Shown piece after piece: positions 51,251 to 60,070 of a DNA stretch of 64,000 nucleotides (its first letter is position 1; each line of letters opens with the position of its first letter). This DNA is from Gaiellasilicea sp963829845. GTDB taxonomy: Bacteria > Actinomycetota > Thermoleophilia > Gaiellales > Gaiellaceae. The position numbers and the translations under genes were made by a program. The stretch lies in assembly GCA_963829845.1 (NCBI GenBank), contig CAWHKD010000021.1, forward strand, positions 62,001 to 126,000, in the 5' to 3' direction. Under the pieces are notes generated by a model that was not told where the DNA came from, ran no database searches, and saw nothing but the letters and a program-made list of their open reading frames with translations.

Positions 51251-51903
51251 ATGAAGGCACTCAAGCTCAAGATCGCCGGCGGCACCGCCGCCCTCGCGGC
51301 CGTGATCGGCGGTGGAGCGGCCGTCGCGGCGAACCAGCTCTCGCCCACCGAGGAGAGCGACGCGATCGTCCAGGATGCGGCCAAGCAGCTCGGCGTCAGC
51401 GCCGACAAGCTCGACGCGGCGCTGAAGCAGGCGCTCGAGAACCGCGTCGACGCGGCCGTCAAGGCCGGCACCCTGACCGCGGCCCAGGCCGCCGAGCTGA
51501 AGCAGCGGATCGAGGCGGGCGAGATGCCGCTGATCGGGATCGGTCCCGGCGGGGGCATGCACCGCGGCCACCACGGGTTCGTCGACTTCGCGGCTGCTGC
51601 CACGTATCTCGGTGTGACCGAGGCGGAGCTCCGCGCGAGCCTCGAGGACGGCGACACGCTGGCCGAGATCGCGAAGGCGAACGGCAAGACCGCGGCAGGG
51701 CTCGCGGACGCCCTCGTCGCAGCGGCGAAGGCCGATCTCGACGAGAAGGTCGCGGCCGGCCGACTGACTGTCGGCCCAGCGGGCGTCGATCCTCGCCGAC
51801 CTCGAGTCGCGCATCGACGACGTCGTCAACGGCGAGTTCGCGTTCGGCTTCCGCGGCCGGCACGGCGGTCCGCCTCCGGAGGATCGTCGACCCCGACGCC
51901 TGA
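51251..51903 (+). pseudogene. Secreted helical protein with two insertion-type frameshifts
   Basis: ATG 51251 behind AAAGGAGCAGGCAG. Signal peptide-like start (LKIAGGTAALAAVIGGGAAV) followed by a helical part: SADKLDAALKQALENRVDAA and LTAAQAAELKQRIEAGEMP, a GGGMHRGHHGFVDFA linker, then VTEAELRASLEDGDTLAEIA, a LysM-like/transmembrane-less helical unit. The frame breaks near 51773 and again near 51890; removing one base at each gives 216 residues ending IVDPDA. The repaired protein is a paralogue of the one at 53172. Function unknown. Confidence 0.75.
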
Positions 51904-51966
51904 GCCTCGCTCCCCCTCCCCACCCGCGCCCCGGCCGACTCTTCGCGGCCGGGGCAGCGCGGGATT

Positions 51967-52004
51967 CTTAGCCATTTCTTAGGCGCCTCTCAGCTTCGGC
52001 TTAG
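51967..52004. promoter_or_regulatory. Four 11-bp spaced repeats CTTAG/CTTAG/CTCAG/CTTAG
   Basis: CTTAG (51967), CTTAG (51978), CTCAG (51989) and CTTAG (52000) start exactly 11 bases apart in front of the HtrA gene. A degenerate fifth unit, CTGAT, follows at 52011. This is the pattern expected for cooperative binding of an OmpR-type dimer series. Confidence 0.75.
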
Positions 52005-52058
52005 ACGCGACTGATCTCCTGACTGCCACGACGACGCACTCGAAAGGAACTCACGGCC

Positions 52059-53145
52059 ATGCAGGTCTTCAAGAACTCACGGACAGCACTCGCGACCGCG
52101 ATGACGAGCGCGGCCCTACTGGGCGCAGCCAGCGTCGCGGGACTCACTCTCGTACTCGACGACGGCGCACCTGCAGCCTCGCCGCAGCAGGTGACCGTCA
52201 CCAACTCCGCCGCCGCGGCGAGCTCCAGCACGTCGACCGTCGGCGAGATCTACAAGCGCAGCGCCGACGCGGTGGTCAAGATCACCGTCACCTCCGCGGG
52301 CCAGGCGTCCCCGATGGGCGGCAGCGGCGGCACGCAGCAGGCGCAGGGCTCCGGCTTCGTCTACGACACCCAGGGTCACGTGATCACGAACCAGCACGTC
52401 GTCGACGGCGCCGCAGTCGGTCTCGGTCAAGTTCGCGAACGGCAAGACCTACTCGGCCAAGGTCGTCGGCACCGACCCGTCCACCGATCTCGCCGTCATC
52501 GACGTCGACGCGCCCGCTTCTGCGCTCAAGCCCCTCAAGCTCGCCGACTCCTCTGCGGTGGAGGTCGGCGACGGTGTGATCGCGATCGGTAGCCCCTTCG
52601 GGCTCGACCAGACGGTCACGACCGGCATCGTCAGCGCGCTACACCGCCAGATCAACTCGCCGAACAACTTCTCGATCGACGATGCGATCCAGACCGACGC
52701 GGCGATCAACCACGGCAACTCGGGCGGGCCGCTGCTCGACATGGACGGTCGCGTGATCGGCGTCAATTCGCAGATCGAGAGCGACTCGGGCGGGAACGAC
52801 GGCGTCGGCTTCGCCGTCCCATCGAACACGATCTCGCAGATCGTCGGCAGCCTGATCGACGACGGCTCGGTCGAGCACGCCTACCTGGGCGTCGCGATCG
52901 ACGACTCCTCGGCCACCACGGGCGCGAGCCTCGCCGAGGTGCGCGCCGGCACGCCGGCTGCACGGGCCGGGCTCAAGAACGGCGACGTGATCACCAAGTT
53001 CGGCGACCAGAGCGTCGGCTCGGCCGACGAGCTCCGGCGGCTCGTCGACTCGAAGCAGCCCGGCGACCAGGTCGAGCTGACGATCACGCGCAACGGCGAG
53101 ACCCAGACCGTCACCGTCACGCTCGGCACGCGCCCGAGCGCCTGA
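52059..53145 (+). CDS. HtrA/DegP-type serine protease with PDZ domain, one frameshift
   Basis: ATG 52059 with GAAAGGAA upstream. Signal/anchor helix TAMTSAALLGAASVAGLTLV. Trypsin-like triad: His in HVITNQHVVDG, Asp in DPSTDLAVIDV, Ser in INHGNSGGPLLDMDG. A PDZ domain covers about the last 100 residues (YLGVAIDDSS ... GLKNGDVITKFGDQSV). One extra base near 52418 (an A in GCCGCAGTCGG) breaks the frame; removing it gives 361 residues. Likely acts on misfolded exported proteins; mycobacterial PepD is the closest named relative by layout. Confidence 0.92.
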
Positions 53146-53171
53146 TTCACCCAGCGACCGAAGGGAGCAGG

Positions 53172-53873
53172 ATGAAGAAGCGCACCAAACTCGCAGCAAG
53201 CGCCGGCGCCGCCCTGGCCGTGGTCGGCGCCGGCGGCGCCCTCGCCGCCGACCGGATGACGCCGAGCGACGAGAGCAAGGCGGTCGTCGACGACGCGGCG
53301 AAGCTGCTCGGCGTCGACCCGGCGAAGCTGAACGCCGCGCTCCGGAAGGCGCTCGAAAACCGCATCGACGAAGCGGTCAAGGCGGGCCGCCTGACCGAGG
53401 AGCAGGGCAAGGCGATGAAGGAGCGGATCGAGGCGGGCGACTTCCCGCTCTTCGCCGGGCCCGGTTTCGGCCATCGCGGCTTCGCTCTGCACGGCTTCCG
53501 CGACCTCGATACAGCGGCTGCGTTCCTCGGCGTCGATGAGGCCGCGCTCCGCGAGCGGCTTCGCGACGGGGACACGCTCGCGGAGGTCGCGAAGGAGAAG
53601 GGCAAGTCCGTCGACGCACTCGTGTCCGCGATCGTCGCCGCGACGACGAAGCGGATCGACGAAGCGGTCGCGGCCGGCCGCATCACGAAGGCGCAGCGCG
53701 ACGAGATCGTCGCCGGCCTCAAGAAGCGGACGATCGAGATCGTGAACGGCGACTTCCCGGCCCTGAGGGGCCGGGGAGGCCCCGGCTTCGGCGGGCCGGC
53801 TTTCGGCCCCCGTTTCAGCGAGCCCGGTTTCGGCCGCCGCCCCGGCCACGAGCCGGCGCCGGACGCCGCCTAG
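53172..53873 (+). CDS. Secreted helical protein, paralogue of the 51251 product
   Basis: 233 residues from ATG behind AAGGGAGCAGG. Signal peptide-like start (LAASAGAALAVVGAGGALAA), then VDPAKLNAALRKALENRIDE, LTEEQGKAMKERIEAGDFPL, VDEAALRERLRDGDTLAEVA and ITKAQRDEIVAGLKKRTIEI, and a Gly/Phe/Pro-rich end (PGFGGPAFGPRFSEPG). Lines up along its full length with the 51251 protein. Since HtrA separates the two, one duplicated around it. Function unknown; stop overlaps the convergent relA gene by 4 bases. Confidence 0.8.
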   Translation: MKKRTKLAASAGAALAVVGAGGALAADRMTPSDESKAVVDDAAKLLGVDPAKLNAALRKALENRIDEAVKAGRLTEEQGKAMKERIEAGDFPLFAGPGFGHRGFALHGFRDLDTAAAFLGVDEAALRERLRDGDTLAEVAKEKGKSVDALVSAIVAATTKRIDEAVAAGRITKAQRDEIVAGLKKRTIEIVNGDFPALRGRGGPGFGGPAFGPRFSEPGFGRRPGHEPAPDAA

Positions 53874-56077
53874 CTCGACGTCGTCTTGCGGTAGGCGTCG
53901 AAGACGCCTTCGAGGTTGCGGAGGACGCTCAGGAGCGCCCGGAGCTCCTTGACGTCGCCAACTTCGGCGGTGTACCAGTTGCGCGCCATTCCGTCCTCGA
54001 CGACGCCGCCGTAGGAGACGATGTTGGCGCCGTGCTCGGCGAAGCTGCGGGCGACGTCCTCCAGCAGGCGCGCCCGGTCGAACGAGTCGACGGCGATCTG
54101 GACGCGGAAGCTCGACGTCGTCGCCGTCCCCTCCCATTCGACCGGCGTGAACCGCTCCGGGTTTCGCATCAGCGCCTTCGCGTTCGGGCAGTCTTCGCGG
54201 TGGATCGTGATCCCGCGGCCGAGCGAGATGTAGCCGAGGATCGGGTCGCCCGGCACCGGTGTGCAGCATTTCGCGAGCCGGACGAGCACGTCGTCGATCC
54301 CCTGCACCTTGATCCCGAGGCTGTCGCCGGCGACCGTCGAGCGCGCCTTCGGGGGCTTCAGCGGTACGACCGCCTCCTCGGCGACCTCGTCTGTCTTCAG
54401 CCGGTTCAGCACCTTGTTGACGATCAGGCTCGACTGGAGCTTCCCGGCCCCGAGCGCGACGTAGAAGTCCTCGGCCTTGCGGAAGCCGGTCTCCCGGATC
54501 ACCTGCGCGAGCACGGCCGATCCCTGGAGCTTCCGGTAGGGCAGGTTCTGGCCCTTCAGCGCGTTGTCGAGCAGTTCGCGGCCCTTCGCCTCCGTCTCGC
54601 CGCGCGTCTCGCGCTGGAACCACTGCCTGATCTTGTTGCGGGCGCGCGAGGACGCGGCCAAGCTCATCCAGTCGCGCGACGGCCCGCGGCCCGACTTCGA
54701 GGTGAGGATCTCGACGAAGTCGCCGTTCTTGAGCCGGTAGTGGAGCGGGACGATGCGGCCGTTGATCTTCGCGCCGACCGTCTTGTGGCCGACGTCGGTG
54801 TGGACGGCGTATGCGAAGTCGATCGGGGTCGCCCCCTGGGGCAGTGTCTTCACCTCACCCTTCGGCGTGAACACGTAGACCTCGTCGTCGAAGAGGTCGG
54901 TCCGGAACGTCTTCATGAACTCGCGCGGGTCGGCCTCGTCCTGCTGCCAGTCCAGCAGCGACTTCACCCAGGCCAGCCAGTCGTCGTCCTGCTTGCCTTT
55001 GCCGCGCTTGTAAAGCCAGTGCGCGGCGATCCCGTACTCGGCCTCCTCGTGCATCTCGCGCGTCCGCACCTGGATCTCGAGCGGCGTCCCCTCCGGCCCG
55101 ATCACGGTCGTGTGCAGCGAGCGGTAGCGGTTGAACTTCGGCATCGCGATGAAGTCCTTGAACCGCCCCGGCATCGGCTTCCAGAGCGAATGGATCAGGC
55201 CGAGCGCGCCGTAGCAGTCCCGCGTCCCCTCGTCGCCGGCGCGCTCGACGGTCACGCGCATCGCGGTCAGGTCGTAGATCTCGTTGAACTCCCGGCCCTT
55301 CTTGGCCATCTTGTCGTAGATCGAGTAGAAGTGCTTCGCGCGGCCGGCGATCTCGGCGGGGATGTCGACCTTGGCCAGCTCGGCGCCGAGGACCTCGCCC
55401 GCCTTGGCGACCGCAGCCTCGCGGTCGGCGCGCCGGTCGGCCACCATCGCCTTGATCTCGGCGTACTTGCGCGGGTGCAGGATCTCGAACGAGCGATCCT
55501 CGAGCTCCCACTTGATCGCGTGGATGCCGAGGCGGTGCGCGAGCGGCGCGTAGACCTCGAGTGTCTCCTTCGCCTTGCGAACCTGGGCCTGCTTGCCTTG
55601 GTACTCGATCGTGCGCATGTTGTGGAGGCGGTCGGCGAGCTTGATCAGGATGACGCGAACGTCCTGCGCCATCGCGACGATCATCTTGCGGTAGTTCTCC
55701 GCGTCCGACTGCTCGCGGGTCTGGAAGCTCGTCCGGGTCAGCTTCGTGACCCCCTCGACGAGTTGGGCGATCTCGTCGCCGAACTCGGCGCGAAGGTCGT
55801 CGAGCTCCGCCTCGGTGTCCTCCAGGACGTCGTGCAGGAGCGCCGCCGCGAGCGACTGCTCGTCGAGGTGGAGCTCGGCGCAGATCTTGGCGACCGCCCA
55901 CGGGTGGTGAACGAACGGCTCGCCGGAGCTGCGCGTCTGCCCTTCGTGCGCGGCCGCAGCGAAGTGGAACGCCCGCGCGAGGAGCTCCTTGTCGACCCCC
56001 AGGTTGTACTCCTCGACGGCCGCAATCAGCTCATCGACGAGGTCTTGATGGTGACGATCGGCGTCGATGACAGCCAT
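53870..56077 (-). CDS. relA: Bifunctional (p)ppGpp synthetase/hydrolase RelA/SpoT
   Basis: 735 residues from an ATG 6 bases after TACACT (leaderless). HD hydrolase motif VHHPWAVAKICAELHLDEQS with LLHDVLEDTEA; synthetase core with FNEIYDLTAMRV and NRYRSLHTTVIGPEGTPL; TGS domain (VYVFTPKGEVKTLPQGATPI) and C-terminal ACT domain (FRVQIAVDSFDRARLLEDVA). Both HD and synthetase residues are present, so it is a bifunctional Rel enzyme of the stringent response. recJ lies upstream in the same direction, 274 bases away. Confidence 0.97.
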   Translation of the reverse strand: MAVIDADRHHQDLVDELIAAVEEYNLGVDKELLARAFHFAAAAHEGQTRSSGEPFVHHPWAVAKICAELHLDEQSLAAALLHDVLEDTEAELDDLRAEFGDEIAQLVEGVTKLTRTSFQTREQSDAENYRKMIVAMAQDVRVILIKLADRLHNMRTIEYQGKQAQVRKAKETLEVYAPLAHRLGIHAIKWELEDRSFEILHPRKYAEIKAMVADRRADREAAVAKAGEVLGAELAKVDIPAEIAGRAKHFYSIYDKMAKKGREFNEIYDLTAMRVTVERAGDEGTRDCYGALGLIHSLWKPMPGRFKDFIAMPKFNRYRSLHTTVIGPEGTPLEIQVRTREMHEEAEYGIAAHWLYKRGKGKQDDDWLAWVKSLLDWQQDEADPREFMKTFRTDLFDDEVYVFTPKGEVKTLPQGATPIDFAYAVHTDVGHKTVGAKINGRIVPLHYRLKNGDFVEILTSKSGRGPSRDWMSLAASSRARNKIRQWFQRETRGETEAKGRELLDNALKGQNLPYRKLQGSAVLAQVIRETGFRKAEDFYVALGAGKLQSSLIVNKVLNRLKTDEVAEEAVVPLKPPKARSTVAGDSLGIKVQGIDDVLVRLAKCCTPVPGDPILGYISLGRGITIHREDCPNAKALMRNPERFTPVEWEGTATTSSFRVQIAVDSFDRARLLEDVARSFAEHGANIVSYGGVVEDGMARNWYTAEVGDVKELRALLSVLRNLEGVFDAYRKTTSS

Positions 56078-56083
56078 GAATTC

Positions 56084-56089
56084 AGTGTA
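56084..56089 (-). promoter_or_regulatory. -10 box TACACT of leaderless relA transcript
   Basis: AGTGTA on the plus strand reads TACACT on the minus strand, 6 bases before the relA ATG. A stem CCTGCGGG...CCCGCAGG (56099-56122) lies a little upstream. Confidence 0.45.
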
Positions 56090-56147
56090 CTCCGACCCCC
56101 TGCGGGCGAATCTCCCCCGCAGGAGTGGCCGTTAGGACAGAGAACCA

Positions 56148-56297
56148 ATGCTTCCCATGCCCTTCTCACGCCGCCGCCGCGAGCGCAAAGCCCTCCGCGT
56201 TGCCCGCCTTCTCGTCGCCCTCGACGAGGCCGCAGGGTCGCGCCGGGCTCACGTCCCGCGCAGAAACCGTGTCTCGCTGAACTCCGTGCGGGCGTAG
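56148..56297 (+). CDS. Possible short basic peptide in the relA-recJ gap
   Basis: 49 codons from ATG 56148 to TAG 56295-56297; sequence is Arg/Leu/Ala-rich (FSRRRRERKALRVARLLVAL). No ribosome binding site and no homologue I recognise. The 274-base gap otherwise holds only the relA promoter and one stem. Low confidence; composition alone could give this frame. Confidence 0.2.
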   Translation: MLPMPFSRRRRERKALRVARLLVALDEAAGSRRAHVPRRNRVSLNSVRA

Positions 56298-56351
56298 CTC
56301 GCCGTCTGGCCGGAGCCTGCCACTGTCTCGCCAGCTGCTCGTGCCGCTCGG

Positions 56352-58217
56352 CTAGGCGGCGCGCGGGAGCTCGACCGACCACGCGGCCAGCAACGCCCTG
56401 AACGCCTCCGACTCGTAGAGCTGGCGCTTCGCTCCCTCGCCGAGCTCGAGCTCGGCGAAGATCTCGCGCGCGTCGCCCGTCCATGCATCCTCGCCGGCCT
56501 TCCAGAGCAGGCCGAGCTGCTCACGCAGCTCCTCGTACCCGAGGGGCGTGTCGAAGAGCCGGCGGACGACGAGCTGTGGCGAGACGGTGCCGTTCCAGCG
56601 GTTCTCCTTCAGCCGGCAGGCGATGTCGTGGCGCCCGGGCCCGTCGACGCGGTCGAGCTGCGGGCCGAGCCCGAATGCGATCGCCGAGCCTGCGTCGCGG
56701 CCGCTCTGGCGGATCCGGAAGCGGAGATGCTTGCCCTCACCGACGACGCCGGGCTGCACCGTTTCGCAGGCCGGCACGAGAAGCGTTACATCGGGGTTGC
56801 CGAGGCCGAACGGCGCCAGCCGCTCCAGCTCGGAGGCGAGGCTGAGCGTCAGGGCCGAGCCGGGGACGATCGCGTCGATCCGGGTCACGGGCGCGAGGTC
56901 GTCCTCTGCGAGGCACGCGTCCGCGTGCGCCGCGAACGCCACCCCGAACGCGTCCAGGTTCGACGGGTCGATCGCGAGCCCGGCGGCGGCCCGGTGGCCG
57001 CCGAAGCGCTCCAGGTGCTGGGAGCAGGCTGCCAGCGCCCCGTGGAGGTCGAAGGCGGGCAGCGACCGGCCCGAGCCCTTCCAGTTGCCTTCGTTGCCTG
57101 CGATCAGGACAACGGGCCGGTTGAAGCGCTCGACCAGGCGCGAGGCGACGATCCCGATCACGCCCTCGTGCCAGTCCTCGCCCCAGATCACGTAGCCGCG
57201 GCGCCGGCGCTTTGCCTCGGGCCAGGAGTCGACTTCGGCGATCGCAGCCCGCAGGATCCGGTCCTCGACGGCCTGTCGGTCGCGGTTGAGCGTCTCGAGC
57301 TCGTCGGCGTGACGCTTCGACTCCTCGGCGTCGGTCGTCAGCAGCAGCTCGAGCGCTGCGTCCGGCCGGCCGAGACGGCCGGCCGCGTTGATCCGCGGCG
57401 CGAGCCGAAAGCCGACGGCCGCCGCGTCGACGGCAGCCGGATCGACGCGGGCGTTCTGCATCAACGCCTGCAGGCCGGGCCGCTGCGTGCGCGCGAGGGC
57501 GCGGAGACCCGCGATCGCGAGCGAGCGGTTCTCGTCCAGGAGCGGCACGACGTCGGCGATCGTGGCCAGCGCGACGAGGTCGAGGTACGGCGCGACGTCG
57601 ACTCCGAGCCCCTGGGCGAGCTTGCAGACGACACCGGTGCCGCAGAGCTCCGGAAAGGGGTACTCGGAGGGCCGCGTCGCCACGACCGGGCAGTCGGGGA
57701 GCACCTCGCCCGGCCGGTGGTGGTCGGTGACGATCACGTCGAGCCCGCGCGCCTTCGCGGCTGCGACCTCCTCGACCGCGGTGATGCCGCAGTCGACCGT
57801 GAGCAGGAGCGCGCAACCCTCGTCGGCGAGCCGCGAGATCGTGTCGCCCGAGACGCCGTACCCCTCCTCGAAGCGGCTCGGCAGGTGCCAGTCGACGTCG
57901 GCGCCGAGCTCGCGCAAGGTCAGCACGGCGAGCGCGGTGGCGCAGATCCCGTCGACGTCGTAGTCGCCGTGGACGCAGATCCGCTGCCCCGCGGCGATCG
58001 CGGCGCGGATCTTCTCGACCGCCACCGCCATGTCGCCGAGGAGGAGCGGGTCGTGTGGCTCGATCTCGCCGCGGACGAAGCGGCGCGCCTCCTCGACGTC
58101 CGCGTACCCGCGCCGGACGAGAATCGAAGCGGTGATCTCCCCCAGCTCGAGCGTCTCGGCGAGCGTCTTCACCTCGGCGTACTCGCAGGGCTCGATCGTC
58201 CAGGAACCGTCGCGCAT
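56352..58217 (-). CDS. recJ: Single-stranded-DNA-specific exonuclease RecJ
   Basis: 621 residues from ATG 58217. DHH-family motifs in order: VHGDYDVDGICATALAVLTL, LLLTVDCGITAV, VIVTDHHRPGE, and DHHA1 segment with GGHRAAAGLAIDPSNL. The metal-binding Asp/His residues are intact, and an OB-like C-terminus follows. It degrades 5' single-stranded ends in recombination and repair. It is on the same strand as relA and ruvCAB but separated from them by small genes. Confidence 0.96.
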   Translation of the reverse strand: MRDGSWTIEPCEYAEVKTLAETLELGEITASILVRRGYADVEEARRFVRGEIEPHDPLLLGDMAVAVEKIRAAIAAGQRICVHGDYDVDGICATALAVLTLRELGADVDWHLPSRFEEGYGVSGDTISRLADEGCALLLTVDCGITAVEEVAAAKARGLDVIVTDHHRPGEVLPDCPVVATRPSEYPFPELCGTGVVCKLAQGLGVDVAPYLDLVALATIADVVPLLDENRSLAIAGLRALARTQRPGLQALMQNARVDPAAVDAAAVGFRLAPRINAAGRLGRPDAALELLLTTDAEESKRHADELETLNRDRQAVEDRILRAAIAEVDSWPEAKRRRRGYVIWGEDWHEGVIGIVASRLVERFNRPVVLIAGNEGNWKGSGRSLPAFDLHGALAACSQHLERFGGHRAAAGLAIDPSNLDAFGVAFAAHADACLAEDDLAPVTRIDAIVPGSALTLSLASELERLAPFGLGNPDVTLLVPACETVQPGVVGEGKHLRFRIRQSGRDAGSAIAFGLGPQLDRVDGPGRHDIACRLKENRWNGTVSPQLVVRRLFDTPLGYEELREQLGLLWKAGEDAWTGDAREIFAELELGEGAKRQLYESEAFRALLAAWSVELPRAA

Positions 58218-58274
58218 GGGCTGACGACGGTACGGAGAGCATCGGACGGCGTCCGACTCGATTCGTGCCGGCGG

Positions 58275-58484
58275 CTAGCCCTCGTCGGCGGCGTCGCGGC
58301 GGCGCAGCGACTCGCGGACGATCTTCACCCAGAGCAGGATCACGCCGGCGAAGGCGCCGAGCGCGAGGATCGCGATCGGCGTGAAGACGGCCATCTCCGA
58401 GAGGGAGTACTTCGTCACCCAGGTACCGACGAGCCACACGGCCAGCACGACGAAGATCATCGGAACCACGAGCCTTCTGTCCAC
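58275..58484 (-). CDS. Small two-helix membrane protein
   Basis: 69 residues from GTG 58484, 6 bases after TACCCT. Two hydrophobic helices (PMIFVVLAVWLVGTWVT and FTPIAILALGAFAGVILLWV) and a charged tail (RESLRRRDAADEG). No named family. It shares a bidirectional -10 element with the 58510 gene. Confidence 0.65.
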   Translation of the reverse strand: MDRRLVVPMIFVVLAVWLVGTWVTKYSLSEMAVFTPIAILALGAFAGVILLWVKIVRESLRRRDAADEG

Positions 58485-58490
58485 GGCACG

Positions 58491-58500
58491 AGGGTACCCT
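58491..58500. promoter_or_regulatory. Palindromic bidirectional -10 element
   Basis: AGGGTACCCT is a perfect 10-bp palindrome and reads TACCCT on both strands. It lies 6 bases from the minus GTG at 58484 and 9 bases from the plus ATG at 58510. Confidence 0.55.
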
Positions 58501-58509
58501 TCGACACAC

Positions 58510-58965
58510 ATGGGCGAGACGAACTACGCGTCGGGCGACGAGTACGTGGTCGAATTCCTCGGCTATCGCTTCGGCTTCAACGCCGAGGACTTCGAGGAGC
58601 GGATCACCGCCGCGGCCGTCCGCCTCGGCTTGATCGGGTCGAACGACCTGGACGACGACGAAACCGCCGACCTCGTCGAGCTCGCCGCCGACGGCCGGAT
58701 CGCCGATCCCCGCAGCCAGCTCGGCCGCTACCTCGTCCGCCACTGGGAGCGCGTAGGCCTGCTCGAGGGGGAGTCGCTCGTCTACTGGCTGCGCAAGCTT
58801 GTCTTCCGCGGCGCCTGGCTCGATCACCGGGTCAAGGAAGGGCTGCTGGAAGTCGCCTGGGACGAAGACAGCGGCGACTTCGGCTACGCGGAGCCGCGCG
58901 GCGGCCGCGCGCTCCTCGAGCTCGCCCCGGTGCCTTCCTGGCACGAGCTCCAGTTCCGCCGTTGA
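58510..58965 (+). CDS. Protein of unknown function
   Basis: 151 residues from ATG 58510. Acidic, helical, with conserved-looking aromatic positions (FLGYRFGFNAEDFEERITAA, YLVRHWERVGLLEGESLVYW). No signal peptide, membrane helix or catalytic motif is visible. The TGA overlaps a TTG of the following membrane protein, which suggests translation coupling. Confidence 0.65.
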   Translation: MGETNYASGDEYVVEFLGYRFGFNAEDFEERITAAAVRLGLIGSNDLDDDETADLVELAADGRIADPRSQLGRYLVRHWERVGLLEGESLVYWLRKLVFRGAWLDHRVKEGLLEVAWDEDSGDFGYAEPRGGRALLELAPVPSWHELQFRR

Positions 58966-58997
58966 CGTCTCCTCGCGTTCCTGGCGGGTCGCTCGCC

Positions 58998-59810
58998 GTG
59001 CGCAGTCCGGTGGAACAGTACGGAGGTACGGGCCGCCGGACGGAGCGCGGCGAGCGACACGAGGCTGCGCCGGAGACCGGCTCCGCCGGTCGGGAGGCGC
59101 AGCCGGCCAGGCACGCGAGGCGGACGCTCGCGATCGTCGCGTTCGTCGGCGTCGTCCTCGCCGTCGACACGCAGGTGGACGCCCGCGCGCAACTGCTGCT
59201 CGGCCTCGCCGCCTGGGGCGCGCTCGCGCTCGCGCTTCGCGGCGTCCCGCCGCTGGTCCGGGCCCAGACCCTCGTCGTGGTCGTCGTCGCCACGTGCGCC
59301 GAGATCGTCGGCTCGATCGTCTGGGGCGTCTACACCTACCGGCTCGAAAACCTGCCGTCGTTCGTGCCGCCCTGCCACGGCCTCGTCTACCTCGCCGGCG
59401 CATCGCTCGCGGTCTGGGCGGCGCGGCGCAAGGATCTGCTCGTCCGCGTCGCGCTCGTCGCGGTGCTCGCGTGGGGGATCGCGGGAGTCGTCCTTTTGCC
59501 GCGCTCGGATGTGGGCGGTGCGGTCGGGGCGGCGCTCCTCGCCGTCTATCTGATCCGCGGCCGCGCGCCCGAAGTCTACGCCGGCGTCTTCCTCGTCGTC
59601 GCCTGGCTCGAGCTCTACGGCACGGCGATCGGCACCTGGGAGTGGGCCGTCACGATCCCCGGAACGGCGATCGCGCAGGGGAACCCGCCGAGCGGGGTCG
59701 CCGCCGGCTACGTCTGGTTCGACATCGTCGCCATCGCGCTGGCGGCGCCCATCATCCGCTGGGGAGGGAGAATCCGATCGGGCTGGCGGCCTCTGCCCGA
59801 CTCAGCGTGA
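58998..59810 (+). CDS. Polytopic membrane protein
   Basis: 270 residues if GTG 58998 is used; TTG 58962 in the same frame would overlap the preceding TGA. An Arg/Glu-rich N-terminus of about 35 residues is followed by about eight hydrophobic helices (AIVAFVGVVLAVDTQV, TLVVVVVATCAEIVGSIVWG, GAALLAVYLIRG, VRVALVAVLAWGIAGVVLL). The motif VPPCHGLVYLAG in the middle may matter, but no family was recognised. The 3' end overlaps the convergent small gene by 59 bases. Confidence 0.7.
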   Translation: MRSPVEQYGGTGRRTERGERHEAAPETGSAGREAQPARHARRTLAIVAFVGVVLAVDTQVDARAQLLLGLAAWGALALALRGVPPLVRAQTLVVVVVATCAEIVGSIVWGVYTYRLENLPSFVPPCHGLVYLAGASLAVWAARRKDLLVRVALVAVLAWGIAGVVLLPRSDVGGAVGAALLAVYLIRGRAPEVYAGVFLVVAWLELYGTAIGTWEWAVTIPGTAIAQGNPPSGVAAGYVWFDIVAIALAAPIIRWGGRIRSGWRPLPDSA

Positions 59811-60060
59811 GCTGACGGATCGCCCCGATCGGGACGATCAGCTCCTGCGGCTCGTCCCCGTGCGGGACGAGCGTCAGGAAGCCGTAGCCCGGCTCGGCCG
59901 AGAGCGACTCCAGCCGCAACAGCGCACCGTCTGCGAGCTCGACCTCGACCATCGCCTGCTCGAGCCCGTGCTCGGACGCGAACGCCTCGATCCGGCGGTG
60001 GATCCGGGCGACCAGTTCCTCGAGCGGCCCGGCCATCCCGGGTGTCCAGAGCTCCGGCAC
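59752..60060 (-). CDS. Small protein of unknown function
   Basis: 102 residues from GTG 60060, 7 bases after TAGAGT (leaderless). Mixed alpha/beta sequence (EELVARIHRRIEAFASEHGL, LSAEPGYGFLTLVPHGDEPQ). No known motif. It lies directly downstream of helD, 10 bases after its stop, but has its own leaderless -10. Confidence 0.6.
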   Translation of the reverse strand: MPELWTPGMAGPLEELVARIHRRIEAFASEHGLEQAMVEVELADGALLRLESLSAEPGYGFLTLVPHGDEPQELIVPIGAIRQLTLSRAEAASPIGFSLPSG

Positions 60061-60070
60061 GACGCGGACT

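Noticed and set aside
54032..56401. Plus-strand frame of 789 codons
   Set aside because: Antisense of relA, whose HD, synthetase, TGS and ACT domains are clear.
56628..59810. Long plus-strand frame of about 1060 codons
   Set aside because: It runs antisense to recJ, which has intact DHH motifs, and has Arg/Asp-rich nonsense typical of reading GC-rich genes backwards; only the final part is the real membrane protein frame.
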